A stretch of DNA of 64,000 nt from Euwallacea fornicatus (Eukaryota; Arthropoda; Insecta; Coleoptera; Curculionidae). Position numbers and translations under genes: made by a program. Position 1 is the first letter of the stretch. Every line of letters starts with the position of its first letter. Below, piece by piece: positions 38,101 through 53,100 of the stretch. Location of the stretch: NCBI RefSeq assembly GCF_040115645.1, contig NC_089569.1, positions 2,728,001 to 2,792,000 on the forward strand, in the 5' to 3' direction. The notes below the pieces were generated by a model. The model was not told the DNA's origin. It did not search any database and was given only the letters and a program-made list of their open reading frames with translations.

Positions 38101-41100
38101 CTACCGCAATTTCAAGAAAAGTGGCAAAAAGCAGGATTTTCTCCCCTCCTCAGGATTCATTTTCATGACTTTTCCATGACGAGTTGAACGAACTAATTTA
38201 TCATAGAAAATGCGCTCTATATTTTCCGAAACTGCACATCAAATATGAATCTCAATTCCTGCGTATGAGCCGCATATATCCAGAGCGCGGCTCTATTTCT
38301 ATTTTCCCCTATAAAAATAGCGGAAAATATTAATAAGTAAAGAAGAAAGTAGACAAATGTCTCGCTTGAAATTCAGGGTTGGCAAGAATGCAAGCAATTT
38401 GCATACTAAATGAATCCGGGACCGACGTTTTTAAACTTGCAAAAGGGGTTATTGAACGGTCAACTTTTTGTCGTCTGGGATCACAATACTTCCGGATTTC
38501 AATGGTTTTTTCCAGTTTGTCAGTATACTAACGAGCTCCATCATATATCTCACTCTATCTGTCTCGTAAAATATTTAAAGCAAAAATGGACGAGGAATCC
38601 AAACAAGTCAGTGAACAAAAATAGAGCACTGCAGATGGTTTACAAGCAATTTGCATATCAAATGTAACGAGGCAGGCAGGAAGGCCCTTTTTGTTTTCAA
38701 ACTTTCATGATCGGTCTTTTTTCAGCAAGACTGAGCAATTTCAGGAGTCGGTCCTTACATTAGGGGAAATTCGGCCGTTACGTAATGTCAGCTATTAGGC
38801 AAGAACTTCTTATTGGAAGAGACTCTGGTGAAGAGTAGCTTATATTGTTGAGCACATAATTTTCCATGTAAATACTTTCACAAACTTCAGAATTGAAAAT
38901 AAAGAGATCTCCACGGGAGTGTATGAAAAGGACAGAAGTTGTGAAAAAAAAAATTAAGTTCTGAACTTAGGCTAATATTACAATGCTCCAGCACTACAAT
39001 TTTATTTAACCCTCTGGACTATAATACTTAACAGAGTTTGGGTGTATGATCATATTGTTACCGCTGGCGTGCGGCAGTCGCAGGTGAAAGACAGTGGAAA
39101 AAGGGCTTTATTGTCGGCGCTCAACTTCTTTTATGTATGATGGTTATTTTGGCATGTTTATGCTAATGTCTGCATGTTTGCAAAAAAATATGAAATGCAA
39201 CCATTGGATACTTGTTTACATAAAGAGACTATTGTTAAGAGTGAGTAAGTCTAAGAGTTATTGCAGCTATAATAACGATACAGTTATTAATAGTGGAAAA
39301 TGTTTAATACGAGGGCGACTAATACCAGATCGCGGTTTAACGTCCAATTTATAAGATCCTTTCAAGTATATACAGGGTGTTCCAGTTTATAGTAGCAGAA
39401 CTTTAACAGTTGATATAAGACCTTTCCTTTAGATGAAAATTTAATACAAATGTACAAGGTGTCCCACAAGTGTTTCATTATATTTCAGTGGGTAATAGTA
39501 CATTGAAAAATAATATGACTCCCTATATAAACTATATTCCAATAATGCTTCATTAAGAAGATACAGGGTGTTAAACTTTACTTAAAAAATCTAACTTTTA
39601 TTGATATATTAAAAACCGTTTGAGATATGTAAGTGAAATTTGGCATATTTTGAGAGTTAATGTAGACGCATTTATTTATGCAAAAGGGCTATTTTTCGTT
39701 TCACCAGTGACGTGCATACGGACACCTCTCAGCACATTTTTAAAGAAAAACATGGTGCGCCACTGCTTTTTATCAAAATAAAAATTATTTTTAGAAGTTT
39801 AATTTCATTTAGAAGAAAAATGCTCACTTAACTCTTTTTCGTCCGACGTATCGTTTACCAGTAAAAAATTGAATACCGTCTATATGCACGATATTCTCCA
39901 AATGGTTTTAATAATATTAAGTTTGTTTTAAATATTATTTATTTGCTATAACATTATAGAAATTGTTCAAATTGGTGGCCATTTTGTTCAATACATAATT
40001 GAGCTCGCCTGTTCATTGATACTCTGATACGTTGAAATATTCCAGGTGTGTTTTGAATTTGTATGCAGGCGGCCAACACTCTTGCTAGCAACTCCTCTTC
40101 ACTGTCAATAGATCTTTCATATACTAAACTTTTTACATGACCCCAAAAAAAGAAATCCAGAGGGTTTAGATCAGGGGATCGCGCCGGCCAATTTAATGGT
40201 CCGCCTCGGCCAATCCAGTGATTAGAAAAAACCTGATCAAGATGTTGCCGAGCAAGCAGGGAAAAATGCGCAGGTGCTCCATCGTATTGAAACCACATTC
40301 TTTGTCTAACATTCAGTGACACATCCTCCAAAAGCACTGGTAAAATATTTCTTAAAAATTGTTCGTAAATATGGCTAGTTAGACGAGGTGGGAGCAGATA
40401 AGGACCAATTATGTTATCGCCTAAAATTCCGGCCCAAATGTTTATGGAAAATTGCCGTTGATTATTGCGAAAAGCAATAGCACGAGGGTCGTCCATTTTC
40501 CATATATGACTATTATAGCTATTAAAAAGGCCTTCTCGCGTAAAGCATGCCTCCTCCGAAAAGAGAACTTGTCCACCAAAATTCTGTTGCCATAAATGCT
40601 TCTGTAACCACCATCGGCAAAAACGTCGTCGATATGGGTAGTCCTCTGGGCTTAAAGTTTGTACTTTTTGAAGATGGTACGGAAAAAGTTGTTCTTTGCG
40701 TAGAATACGCCAAATTGTGGATCGTGCAGTATTCGTATTATGTGCAATAGCCCGGATACTGGTGGAAGGATTTACCTCCACTTGTAGAAGAGCAGCTTCT
40801 TCAAGCTCAACAGTCCTCGCTGAAAATGGGTGGCCTGAACGTCTGCGATGTTGTAGCTTGCCTGTTTCTCTAAGACGACTATGAATCCTAGCAAAGATAC
40901 TTTCATGCGGAATGATTCGTCTTGGAAATTTTTCTCCATACAAACGCGAAGCTCTTGTTCCATTGCAACCTGCCATTCCGTAAATAAGATGCATATCCGC
41001 AAGTTCAGCTGTTGTAAATTGAGCCATTATAATTAATTTATTAAGTTAAACAAATTAACACAATTGAAAAAAATAATACATTTAATAAAATATTTATAAA

Positions 41101-44100
41101 AAGTTGTTACTTAATGACAATACATTAATTTGTAGGGTAGTCATAACGACGCATATCATAATACCTCAAATACTTAAGAGTAGCTATCTGGATTTAAGTC
41201 AATCGTTATTATTAGTCAAACTTGCGGATATGCATACTATTTGTGCATGTAGACGGTATTCAATTTTTTACTGGCAAACGATACGTCGGACGAAAAAGAG
41301 TCAAGTGAGCATTTTTCTTCTAAATGAAATTAAACTTCTAAAAATAATTTTTATTTTGATAAAAAGCAGTGGCGCACCATGTTTTTCTTTAAAAATGTGC
41401 TGAGAGGTGTCCGTACGCACGTCACTGGTGAAACGAAAAATAGCCCTTTTGCATAAATAAATGCGTCTACATTAACTCTCAAAACATGCCAAATTTCACT
41501 TACATATCTCAAACGGTTTTGAATATATCAATAAAAGTTAGATTTTTTAAGTAAAGTTTAACACCCTGTATCTTCTTAATGAAGCATTATTGGAATATGG
41601 TTTATATAGGGAGTCATATTATTTTTCAATGTACTATTACCCACTGAAATATAATGAAACACATGTGGGACACCTTGTATATTCAAAACGGCTCAATTTT
41701 TGAGATACAGGATGGAAAACTTGATTTTTTTTTAATAATTCATGCAAATATTAAGATACAACCATGAAATTTATTATTTTGGAATTTTTCGAAGTGCCGA
41801 ATTTATATTTGTGAAAATTTTCGTCAAATTTACAGAGGGCGCCATATGAAACATACTAGTGAATGCTCAAAATATAACTTTTTTGAGCCTCTTTGTAACA
41901 ACTTTTTTTTAATCATAATAGATTCTCTGTTTATTTTTTCCGATAAATGGTACTCCCGCTATAAATTGCTAAAAGTCACTGTTTTCGAGATATTTTGAAT
42001 TTCGTCCCTAGTAATACGACCTGCTACCACAGGGGAGTTGGGACTTGATAGTAAATAGTTTATTTCGCCAATTTCTATTATATGTTTAATAAATGTTAAA
42101 ATATTATTTTAATTCATTTATCAACATTATTAATATTATGATTATTATATTTAACATTATTTATTTATTATATTATTAATGTTAATACAACTCCCCTGTG
42201 GAAGCAGGTCGTACTACTATGAACCAAATTCAAAATATTTCGAAAACAGTTACTTTTAGCAATTTATCACAAGAGTACCATTTTTCGGAAAAAATGATCG
42301 GGTAATCTATTATGATTAAAAAAAAGTTTCTACAAGGGGGTTCAAAAAAGTTATTATAATTTGAACATTCACTAGTATGTTACATGTGCGCCTTCTATCA
42401 ATTTGACGAAAATTTTAACAAATATAAATTCGGCACTGTGAAAAATTCCAAAATACCAAATTTCATGGTTGTATCTTAATAATTGCGTGAATTATTAAAA
42501 AAAATGAAAGAAAAAGTCAAGTTTGCAATCCTGTATCTCAAAATCTTAGCCGTTTTCAATATATATTTATATTACATTTTCATCTTAAGAAAAGGTCTTC
42601 TATCGATTGTTAAAGTCCCGCTACTATAGAGTGGAACACCCTGTATATTAGAAATGCCATGAATCCTTAACATATATTTTTACACCGAGAGCTCCATGAG
42701 GTAGATTTTGCAAATCGTTTACACTTGTGAGTGGGCATCTGGACAGATAGAACAAAATTCCAATATATATTTTCTTTTTTGTATTGTTCCCTCATGAGAC
42801 ATTGTATAGAAATCATAATACCGTTACTAAACATAACATGCATTACTCGAATGCTGAAAATCCGCATTGACTTCGACAAGTTGGGCACTAGCGTCTTTGG
42901 ATTCTCAACGTATAGTGTGGAATCTTTGGCACTAAGCTTATCGGACCCCACACAATTGAAGACAATTTGAAAGGTGACACGTACCAGAATATTTTGAAGA
43001 ATGATCTGCGCGTATTATTAAAGAACTTAAACTTAGAAGTGCATAAGAACCTGTGGTTTTAACGTGACGGTTGTCCATCTCATTGTTCTATGGTAGAACG
43101 GGAAGTTCTTAATCATAATTTTAACGGTCGATAAATCGGCAGATCTGGTCTGGTGAATTGGCCTGCTTGATCTCCAGATCTTGCGTCACCGGATTTCTTT
43201 TTATGGGGATATCTCAAAGATCAAATTTACAAAGAAATACCAACGATACGTGACGATATGATCCTGCGTATTATAAGACTTTGTCAATATTCCAGAAGAC
43301 ACGCTGGGTAGATATGAAAAGTCTTTTAAAACATGGATAAATAAGTGCATTGAAGTTTCAGGACACCATTTTGAGGATTTAATTTAAATAAAAGCTCTAC
43401 AAAAATTTACGTTTTCATTCATTCTAAAGCAAACCGTTAGGTAAGTCATAAACGAAAGAGAAATGAATTTTGTTCAGTACAGTGTTTCCTAGCATGAATT
43501 TAAAAAATGTTTCGGATGAATTTTTTTCATTTTGAGCTGTATTATCTGAATCTAAAAAAGGAAGGTTGTCATTTGAAATTAAAAAGTTAATCCTCACCCG
43601 CCCATACAGGGTGCCGAGGGAATCAACTTTAACACCAATATATTTCCCACTCAGAGTGATTAAAACTTGATACTAAACATTTCTTTATAGAATGCCTAGT
43701 ATTCAAAGTATTTCTATATTCCAGGTTAAATGTTACACACTGTATAATAATTGAGTTATCAGAAATTAAGCATTTATTTTGTGCCTTTAAAATTCAATTT
43801 TAGGAATTTTCTTTGCGAGGCAGATTCAAAAATCACAAAAATAGACATCTTCTCTTAACCCGGTATCTGAAACACTAAAAGAGATATTACAACTCGATTT
43901 ACGTCGGATTATAGGGGGCCCGTCGAAACGATTAATCTCAGTCATTTTAGCAAAATATTACTTTATGAATGTTCGATATATCGGAGGTCAAAATTCAAAA
44001 ATTGGCAAAAAGTAGGTGGATAGGTGCCTGCCTCCTTAAGAAATTTTCAGAATAGTTTTGAGATTTTTCAGAGCTGTTTTTGATCTATTCGAGTTTTTCA

Positions 44101-47100
44101 GCGTTCGTTTTCGATTTCAGTTTGAGGTATTTTTGAATCACGAAAATAGGCTCCAACTTCGAATAAAAGAAGTAAAAAACAAATAATTTCCCCACTGAAA
44201 TTTTCATTTAAATCGATTGATTTGTGCGTTCGAAAATCATGATTTCCAGACTTTCCGAAGGTGCATTCGTTCCGAAAACGTAACCTTTCATTCAATAAAT
44301 TGTCTATTGAAAATGTGAATCAAAAGCGTACGGTGCGCAAAATGCAAAATGAGCGAGACGGAGAATTTCCCATCTATTGTTTACCCGAATACAGATAGTT
44401 TTCCCTACAAATTGAAGCCATTTTCCGATTCTAAAAGGTATAGAGTTCGGAACCTATTTTACTTTTATAAAATAATGTTAGATAAAGGACGTCGTTTCCA
44501 CGGGTCTGAAGTTTCTTACCGGGGATTTTATAAATAACTGTCTTTCTCTTTGCGAAAACTTCATAAAATTCGTGTAAAAGCAATAGAACTGAATGTAATA
44601 AACGCATAAACTTACCACTGCAGCGTCGTAATTCTTGAGCTCTTGAGGAGGGTAGGGGATTACTTTAGCTCCTTGATGAGAAAGGGCGTCAAAGATCTCC
44701 CCTTCTAGCTGGCTTTGCTGCAAGATGCAGAAAGAAACATTTTATTAGTGCATAAATGGGTATGAGGTAGCTATAAAATGGATCCTCATTACGTTCTGCA
44801 AGGCAAGGTAAATTGATAGTTTTGAGTTAAAATGGGGAAGCAGAAAGAGCTCATTTCTCGGTTGCATTACCGGCTTAATACGCTTTTAGAAAAGTGTGGT
44901 GCTGTGCAGTTTTTCTAGCATGAGAAAAGATGATAATTGGTGTGTCAAATGTAAGAAACAAAATGCAAGGATTAATAGGCGCACTATGCAGGTTCATATA
45001 TCAAACATGGCAGTCATGTAACAAACCAGGAATCCACTTGGCCAGAGCACGTTCCTGGAAATGCTTTTCATGTCTTTCCTTATTTCGCACTGGCAGCCAA
45101 GTGCAGCAGAAGTGCTCGACTATGCACATTTTCGTTTATGACTCTACTAGAGCATCGCCATTTCGTTATTTTTCATTCAAAATACATGAGGACCTTTTTA
45201 CAACTGTCACCTGCATAATATCTGTTTAATTAATTTTCTTTACAACAATGTTACGGCAATAATTGCAGCATCAGAGTTGCAGCTGCCTGCAAGTTTAAAA
45301 GGAATGAAAGGGGCCTCAGAGAATGTCATGCATATTCATAACGTGCAATTTTCCTGGAATTAACTTTGTCTAACCGATCCTTTTACTTCTGACAAATTTT
45401 CTGGTTTACTGGCTGCCGGGGCTTGTGAAATAGACGTTACAGCCGCCCCACATCACCGGGGCACTTTCAGAAATGCTTCACTTGGCTGGAAGATTAAAAA
45501 TCGGCTCGGGAGCAAATTAGAAAATCCCCTTTTTGAATGTATTATGGCTTTAAAGCCCCAGCTTACGATATAAAAAGATTTTGTTTTGGAAAAGATTGAT
45601 CATTGTGCGGGTAGAAGAGTGCAGATAAATTGCATAAGCCCTTGATGATTGAATCCTCTGGACATCATGTGAATTCACGAATTTGCCATTCCTTACGGTT
45701 AATGTGTCTATAAATAGACGTATCTTCCTTAGTTTTCGAAATATGGAGATTAACAAGAGATAAAAAGATTAATTCCCAAGGAGGTTCTTAGGCTTGACTT
45801 CATTTCAGTTATCCAAGAAATAGGTCAAAATTTACCACAAGACTACCAACAAGAGCTTAAGCTTAGGTTAAAACTAATTTTCTTGATTATTTATTCAAAA
45901 ATGCTTCGCATCTTATTAGTTCACTCAAGGAATACTTACTCCAACGTAAAGGTGGAAAATTTAATTATTCTCCTTTATAACAGGCAACCAAACATACGCC
46001 TACATGTAGTACCTTTTTCGCTACTATGTGCAAGACGTTTTAGTGAGTGCAAGCGAGAGGCAATTAGGAAATTGATAAGTACGAGGGAGACAAATTACAC
46101 TTTTCCTTTCCATTGTCAACGGTCGGCTATCGTCGTTGATTTGCAAGAAATACGCCTTAATCTAAGAAAGGATGTAATTTTACGTGATTTTAGAGGACGC
46201 AAATTACATACATACATTCGGTTCAGGAAATTTAAAAGCAAATTGCCGTCGAACACCTGCTAGGGAATTACCCCCCAATAGAAGAAGAAATTTGAATGAG
46301 TTCTTCGAGAACAAATTGCATGATAAATTTTAATGTAGCGTTACCCCGACAAATACCAGGGCAGAAATGGCATTTTAGAACGCATCATTTGAAAAACGAG
46401 CCTTTTTTGTAACATAATCCATCCTCAGAGTGAGGGGTACTGCTTCGAACGCGAGTCAATTGTTAAGAACGAAAGAGGAAAAGGCAATCTGTGTCCCTCA
46501 CACCTATCAATCGCCTAATTGCCTTTTGCTTGCACTCACAAAAACTCCTTGTACAAAGCAGCGAAAAAGGTACTGTAGAGGAGAAGTAGAACAACGTCTT
46601 ATAATCTGAAAAGACCAGAGAGAAATTGGAGAGGAGACATAAGACGAGAAACAAAGAAATGTAAAAAAAAATATTTTTAAAATATGTTAGATATGAATAT
46701 AAAAATATACGATTGATTCTTATTTTTGAGTCTTTTTTCAGCAATACCCAGTATACAACCTGGCATAATAAAATATTCCGATCAAGCTCTCCGCATCGTT
46801 TCGACAAAAATCAGAAGTCATATTGTGGCTGCGGTTTTTTGCCCCTGGAAAGTAAGACATGCATGTCGGGCATTAATATAAAATTGTCTGGATGGGTTTG
46901 CAGTCCCAAAGGCATGTGCCAGCTATAAATTTTTATTACCCACACGTCGGTTATATGTCCTTTTTTAGGGCTCGAAAAAAAATGGTTTTTCTGCAAATTT
47001 CCACGTTAACTGGTCCTTAATATGAGGGCCGCAATAGCTAAAAGTAATGTCTGACCACAGTCCTTAGACAAAATTATTCAAATGGCAACCTAGACTTAAT

Positions 47101-50100
47101 GACCCGACAATCCCTTAAACTCGGTGACACTATTCGCTAAGATAAAGCCTCTGATTTTGCTTAATCCCTTAACATATTAAACTCGAATGGACAGTGGACA
47201 GGATTTCGTGATAGTGCCGAATTGAAGTCTATTATAAACTTTCATAATTGGCCGTCCTAGACAAACACCTCTAAAAGCCCATCATATTCCAGCTTTAAAC
47301 CCAAATGAGGACGGTTATGTGCTAAATTGAGGAACGTTTCACTCTATTTTTATTTACTTTAAATTGTAGCTAGTAGAAAATTTGCAGGCACTTAGAAGGG
47401 TCATTTTTCCCTCTATAAGAGTATTATTTTGTAAATTTTTGTCGTTTAAAATGATCCAACTGCAATTCGAAAAACAAACTAAAACTCTCCCGAAATCACG
47501 GCAATTATCCAAACTTTTCGATATAACAGTTCAAATATAGAACAGCAGTGAGTGCGTTGGGAGTTTTAAGCTAATTATATTATTTTTTCCGAGAATGAAA
47601 ATGTAACAAGGTTAAAAGTCAAAAGCAATTTGCTATGCAGAATGTGCTCGAAATCCGAGGCCTGAGGCGCTCAATTCGTGATGAATGTTTGCCCATAATA
47701 GTTGGGTACCTACATGGTCGTTTATTATGTATTATTTCGATATAATTTCCTCGTCATTTTTCCTTTTTTTGTTGCCTGGTGTACGTGCTCATTATAAGCC
47801 CAATTTAATGGGAATTACTGATAAAACTTTCTAATAGATCGCCGATTTATTGCAGGTTTTGTAGAATAAAAACAACGTTATATTTCACGCAAAAAATAGG
47901 AATGTCATCGTAAAAAAAAAAACATTTTGTTCCAAAACCAACCAATTTGCTGTTAAAATGTGTCCGGTTAATTTAGGCTTCCTCGTCTGTCGGTGGCGGT
48001 GTTATTTTGCCAGGGGATATGCAAATAAATTGTTTTGAGTACGAGGAAGGCACATCATATTGGATTTGCCTTCGAGCTTTTCACATGAAAGATAAAAGGA
48101 ATATGAGTGTATCTGTTTTTTCTATCTCGAGTGAGTAGTAAAGATGCCTCAAAGCACCCATGATCAAGCTTTAAAAACTAACCTTTGCAAACTCACCTTG
48201 CTCGCAGAGAACTTCCTATCAAGCAATTTCTGAATCTTCTCTGCTACTTTGGCATAGGGCGTAATGTCGATGGGGTATTTCCTACCAGCATTGTCCACAG
48301 TGATAATGTTGTATCTATTGTTCAAAACCGATTCCTCGCCATCGGGATTCAGAGGAAACACTACTGGACCAGGATTCTAAATAATGTAGAAATGAAATTA
48401 AGCCAAGAATTGGTGTCCTAGCAATAGTTTACCTGAATTTTAGTTAATTGATGTTCGTAGGGGTGAGGATTGTAATTTCTTGGCGAGAGAAAAATTTCCC
48501 TCTGATACTCTTCTGTACACCACGAGAAGGGTAGTAAAAATATCCAAATCAGGAGCATTAGGTATGTACTGTCCTGAAAATATAGGAATATTTAAATTAT
48601 TAGGCCATTATATGTCCGAAATGTAACAAAAAATTATCTCATGAAATCTTAAATTAGTCGACAACCGATAAAGATAGCTAAAGGACAGTAATATCCGGAA
48701 TTAGTCCTTATTGGTAAATTCTCAACATTATATTCAAGTGCACCACTGTTATTACATAAAGTGCATTTGTGCAGTAGGGAAGTATCTTAGTAACCGTCGA
48801 CTGCGCCTCTACGTGAATTTTATGGGTCTTCTTGAAGGATGCATTTATTACTGATCGATTTTTTAATTGTTGAAAGAAATTCCTATAAAAGATGTGACAT
48901 TCGTAACTACTATCGGAAATCTGCCTGTACTTTTTTCTGGTTTGGACCTCGCACAATTCAGGTTTCTGGCAAGGGACTAAAGTTTACTTCTTAAGAGTTT
49001 GAACGTTTCTGTAATGAGAATGGTATAAATAACTTAAAAGTTGCACGATACCATTCGGGATCAAATAAATTGACCGAACGTATGGTGAGAAATTTTAAGG
49101 AACGAATGCACCTTGCTTGCGAAACAATGAGTCAATCTCAGAGACTTTAAAATTTGTATGGAAAGAAACGGTAATTTAAGCTTTTATGATGCAATCATTT
49201 CAAAAACTATTTTCGCTATGCTTTGAACGCTAAAACTCTATTTTTCCATAAGAGAACGTTTCCGATGCAGTTTAAACGGAGTTTTTTACATTATTACGTT
49301 TCGGCTCTAGAGGCATGATTATGTTCACGGCAAGTCCTGTATATAATAGAATACCATAAGTCCACCAGTCATAAGTTAACAATTCATTAGTACGATTTTC
49401 TGTAGCTATCACTATTGGTTTTCTAATAATTTAAGCTCAAAACCTATTTTCGCTGTAACTCGCCTAATTTGCTTCTCACTCATAAAAATTCCTATACCTA
49501 CCGATCTTCCTTATCTGTCAAGTAATATAAGGAATCAATAATGGTACGTCTTCGGTGCACCAAGTTCCATTAACTAGATATTTTCCCGTAAAGTACCCGG
49601 TGTATTAATTATTTAATATTCTTAAGAGCAGTAGTTCAGGTTAGTAGTTCCTAATGGGAAACTATTAACTCTAAAATTGTCCTTCGCCATTCCGTCCACA
49701 AATTAGGAAGTAATAAAATAACATAACATTTGTAATTTTTTATTTTAAATATTAATTACAATGACTAAATGAATCTCAAACATTAGACTTTGACTCAAAC
49801 CAACTGAAACATTGCCTTGTAAGATTTTGTTCCACCATGTTGACAAGAAGCGATAACTGAATTTCAGTCTCATTTTAATTTTTATAAGTATTAATTAAGA
49901 AGAAACAAACATTTGAAATTCTGAAAGCCATAGTTTAGTGTATGCTTTAAATATTGCAACACTTGCAAATATTTCCAAGCACTTATATCCTCTAACTAAA
50001 AAACAATTCAAACACATATATCGATCTCATTGCGAAACTCATCAGCATCATCATCTATAATCACCAAGAGAAAGGTTTTTACCGCAACTATAATTTTCCG

Positions 50101-53100
50101 ATCGTCTTATTGGAAACTTGATTAGAAATCGCTTTTCACCTCACCATATATTGCACACTATATTGTTCTCTTGGTATTCATTAAATTGATTATTCACTAA
50201 CAACACTAAACTTAGTCGCAATTACCCGTAAATAATAGCTGAAAAAAACAAAAAGAAATATCAGATTCCATTGCTTTCCTATACTTATTTGGAAACACAA
50301 TGAAGCCATTGCAGAACCACTTCATCATCTTAACCTGCAATTAAAACATTGAATCATACCTACCATTGTGATATACTTGAGCAAAAATGCATGATCTTGG
50401 TATAAGTCTTCAAGCACGATTTGAAAGTACAAATTTGTAAAATTGCCATAATAGATAGGTATTTAGCAACGCTCATGTAATTCCAGTACAGACAAATGTA
50501 TTATTTTATTATGAAAATGAAAGTCAAAACTGCATTGTTACGTCGATTATATAGGAGTTCCCAAAAATTTGTGTTTGGCAATATATCCGTGATTGTGATT
50601 ATTGAACTATTATTAGTTCCATATTTTGATCCACTTGTAGACCAGAGAAATTGTTTTTAATTGCGAAAACATTTTATACAAAAACTAAGTTAAAATGCAT
50701 TGGATGTGCCATGAGGAAACAAGTTAATTCTATATGAGTTCAGAGTGTCTCCAATTCCCTGATCTTATTTTCCCTAAAAGTTCATATATCAAAAAGCCAT
50801 CCAAGGTAAGGATAGGGAACTACATATGTATATACATTTTAATGCTTTTTACATTGTTTTAGAAAAGAATAAATTTTACATCTTTACAAAATAGCCTGCT
50901 TATTTGTGTAACTATATGAGCAATAATAATCATAACGTAGAAGATTTATGGCGAAATTGTTCCAATTTTATTAATTCACAATTCCCAATATTATTTGTTT
51001 TCGTTCGTAGATATCAATTAGGGGCATGTGGCTAAATTGGTATTGTTAATGCTGATTTAAAGACAATGGGTTGAAGAGTGAAGGCGGAAGATAGAACAAT
51101 AGGCTATAGGATTATAAATTACTCACTGCTATTGTATTAATTTATTAAGCAGATAGACTAAATGTTGGTCAAATTAGGTAACTTAATGTTGTTTTGCGAT
51201 TATAGGTCCATTGAAGATTTCATATGGAAAGCAAATTGATGAAAGCTACTTTTCCTTCGTGTCTGTTTCGGAAGTCTCCTTGTAAGTTATTACTTCCCAG
51301 GTAATTGGATTCAACCATCGGCCGATTGTGTGCAGATAGGCATTACAACGATTACAAATTAAAATCTCATTCTCGTGAGATCCTTGACTTTTAGTAGCAT
51401 TGAAGAGGTGAAAAATGGACAGTAAAACGGAGAATGCGAGTTAACGCCATATGTTTAATGCATGGTCATTAAAAGTATAGGTACTTAGATTTTTTTGAAT
51501 TTCAGGAATATTAACGCGAAAACGATCGAGTTTCCTAAGCCTTTCGAGAGTAAAATTGATCTTTTCTAGGGAATTATCTGAAGTTTCAAGAACAAGCTTT
51601 CGATAAACACCATTATTACGCATACTGCAATAAAGGCATTCTTTCATGCCAATTATCTACTTCACCATTATTATTATGAGTATAACATACGGTTTGTTTT
51701 GAAGAGAGTGAAGCAAAATTAATTGATTTTAAATTAGATACTTGCCAGGTGTGGATCTTATTGCCACTTACGGTTGCAAATACTAATAGTTCATATGTCT
51801 TATATTTCTCTTTGTTCTGCTAGTAGTTATCGAACATCCTGTGTTCCGTAACTTAAAAAAAAATTCTTTAAACTCGATCAATAATCGTTTACGGGCTATT
51901 AATTAAGAATTATTATTGAGTATTTCGAAAATTGCCAGCCAATTAAATGGGGTCTTAATTCATCCGAGCCACTGGCTATGTAATGTAGCTTAAAGGTGCA
52001 TATAAGACAAATGAGTTATTGTTTGAAAAATTGTTTGTAGCGCATTAAAAATTATCCGTATTAGCTTGCAACATATAATAGCAAATTGTTGAAATATCGC
52101 TTCCTGGATTTACTTTACACTTTGTTAGATACCATCTCAAGCAAAACACATGTTCTAGCATTACACTTAAGTAGTACAAGAATAATTTCTGTTGGCATAA
52201 TTCTCCTGCCTATGTTACGCAATGAATATGAACGTCAAAGAAAGGTATACGCAAAAACTCTCAGAAATGATACTGATGAGTTTTGGTTGGGTTTCCCTAG
52301 GCCTCGAGTTTTTTTATCATTGAAACCATAAGTAGCTAATTAAGAGGTTGCCATCAGTATCGCCAAAGAAATAATCTCTCCATTGTTCGCCCTCCATCAT
52401 GTAATCGCATGCATGCACACGCACTTTGTGCATATTACCCAAGATATTTCGCAAACAATCATTAAAAAATAAAACTTGGTTAATAGTGGGAAAATGATTT
52501 AATTGGAGTCAATTTCATCAACTTGTACATCCGACATTAATTTGATTATGTGGGTGATTCTCATAGTCACAATTTCAAGCGGATATTTTTTATATATCCC
52601 ATAATAACTCTCACTTTTGCAGTTACTTTTAAGGGAAATTGATTAAATTTCAGTTACCCTCCCCCCTCGACAAATTTCTGATTTCCATTTTAGTCGACAT
52701 ATATGAATCCGTAATACCTTCATTGTAAATCTTTCAAATTTGCGAAAATCAGTGTTAAAGTCAATTCATATCTCGGGAATTAAAAGAGCTAGAGCTTCTA
52801 ATGATAATCTCATAGAGGCAAAATTTACTCCAAAAATCACGTTAAAGAATCGTTCCCTATAACTGGTAGGTTCATATAAATCCATAATATGCATAGTGGT
52901 CCGTGTGAGAGTGTGGGCTTTGGAAGACATAAAGACCGTCACACCGAAAACCCCAATTTCAAATTGAAATGATGCTTTTATTAAACTCTGTATTACTCGA
53001 AATCCAAGGGATATAGATATTGGGGTGGCTGCAGGAAAATCGAACGCAATGGACGAAAAGTTTTTAAAAAATCATAATATACAGGTCGTCCTCTACGAAA

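Larger units (their letters stand above)
39373..42643. mobile_element. palindromic element split by a second transposon
   Basis: The outer ends are CAGGGTGTTCC at 39373 and GGAACACCCTG ending 42643, with TA on both sides (39371-39372 and 42644-42645). The left arm is interrupted after 80 bp at a TA and resumes at 41680. Removing the inner element and one TA restores alignment of the left arm with the right arm (AAATG-TA-TATTCAAAACGGC against AAATA-TA-TATTGAAAACGGC). Without the insert it is about 1046 bp, arms reaching 42040 and 42188, and non-coding. It is the same design as 2550-3751 and 61187-62205. Located in intron 4 of the cuticular gene. Confidence 0.88.
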
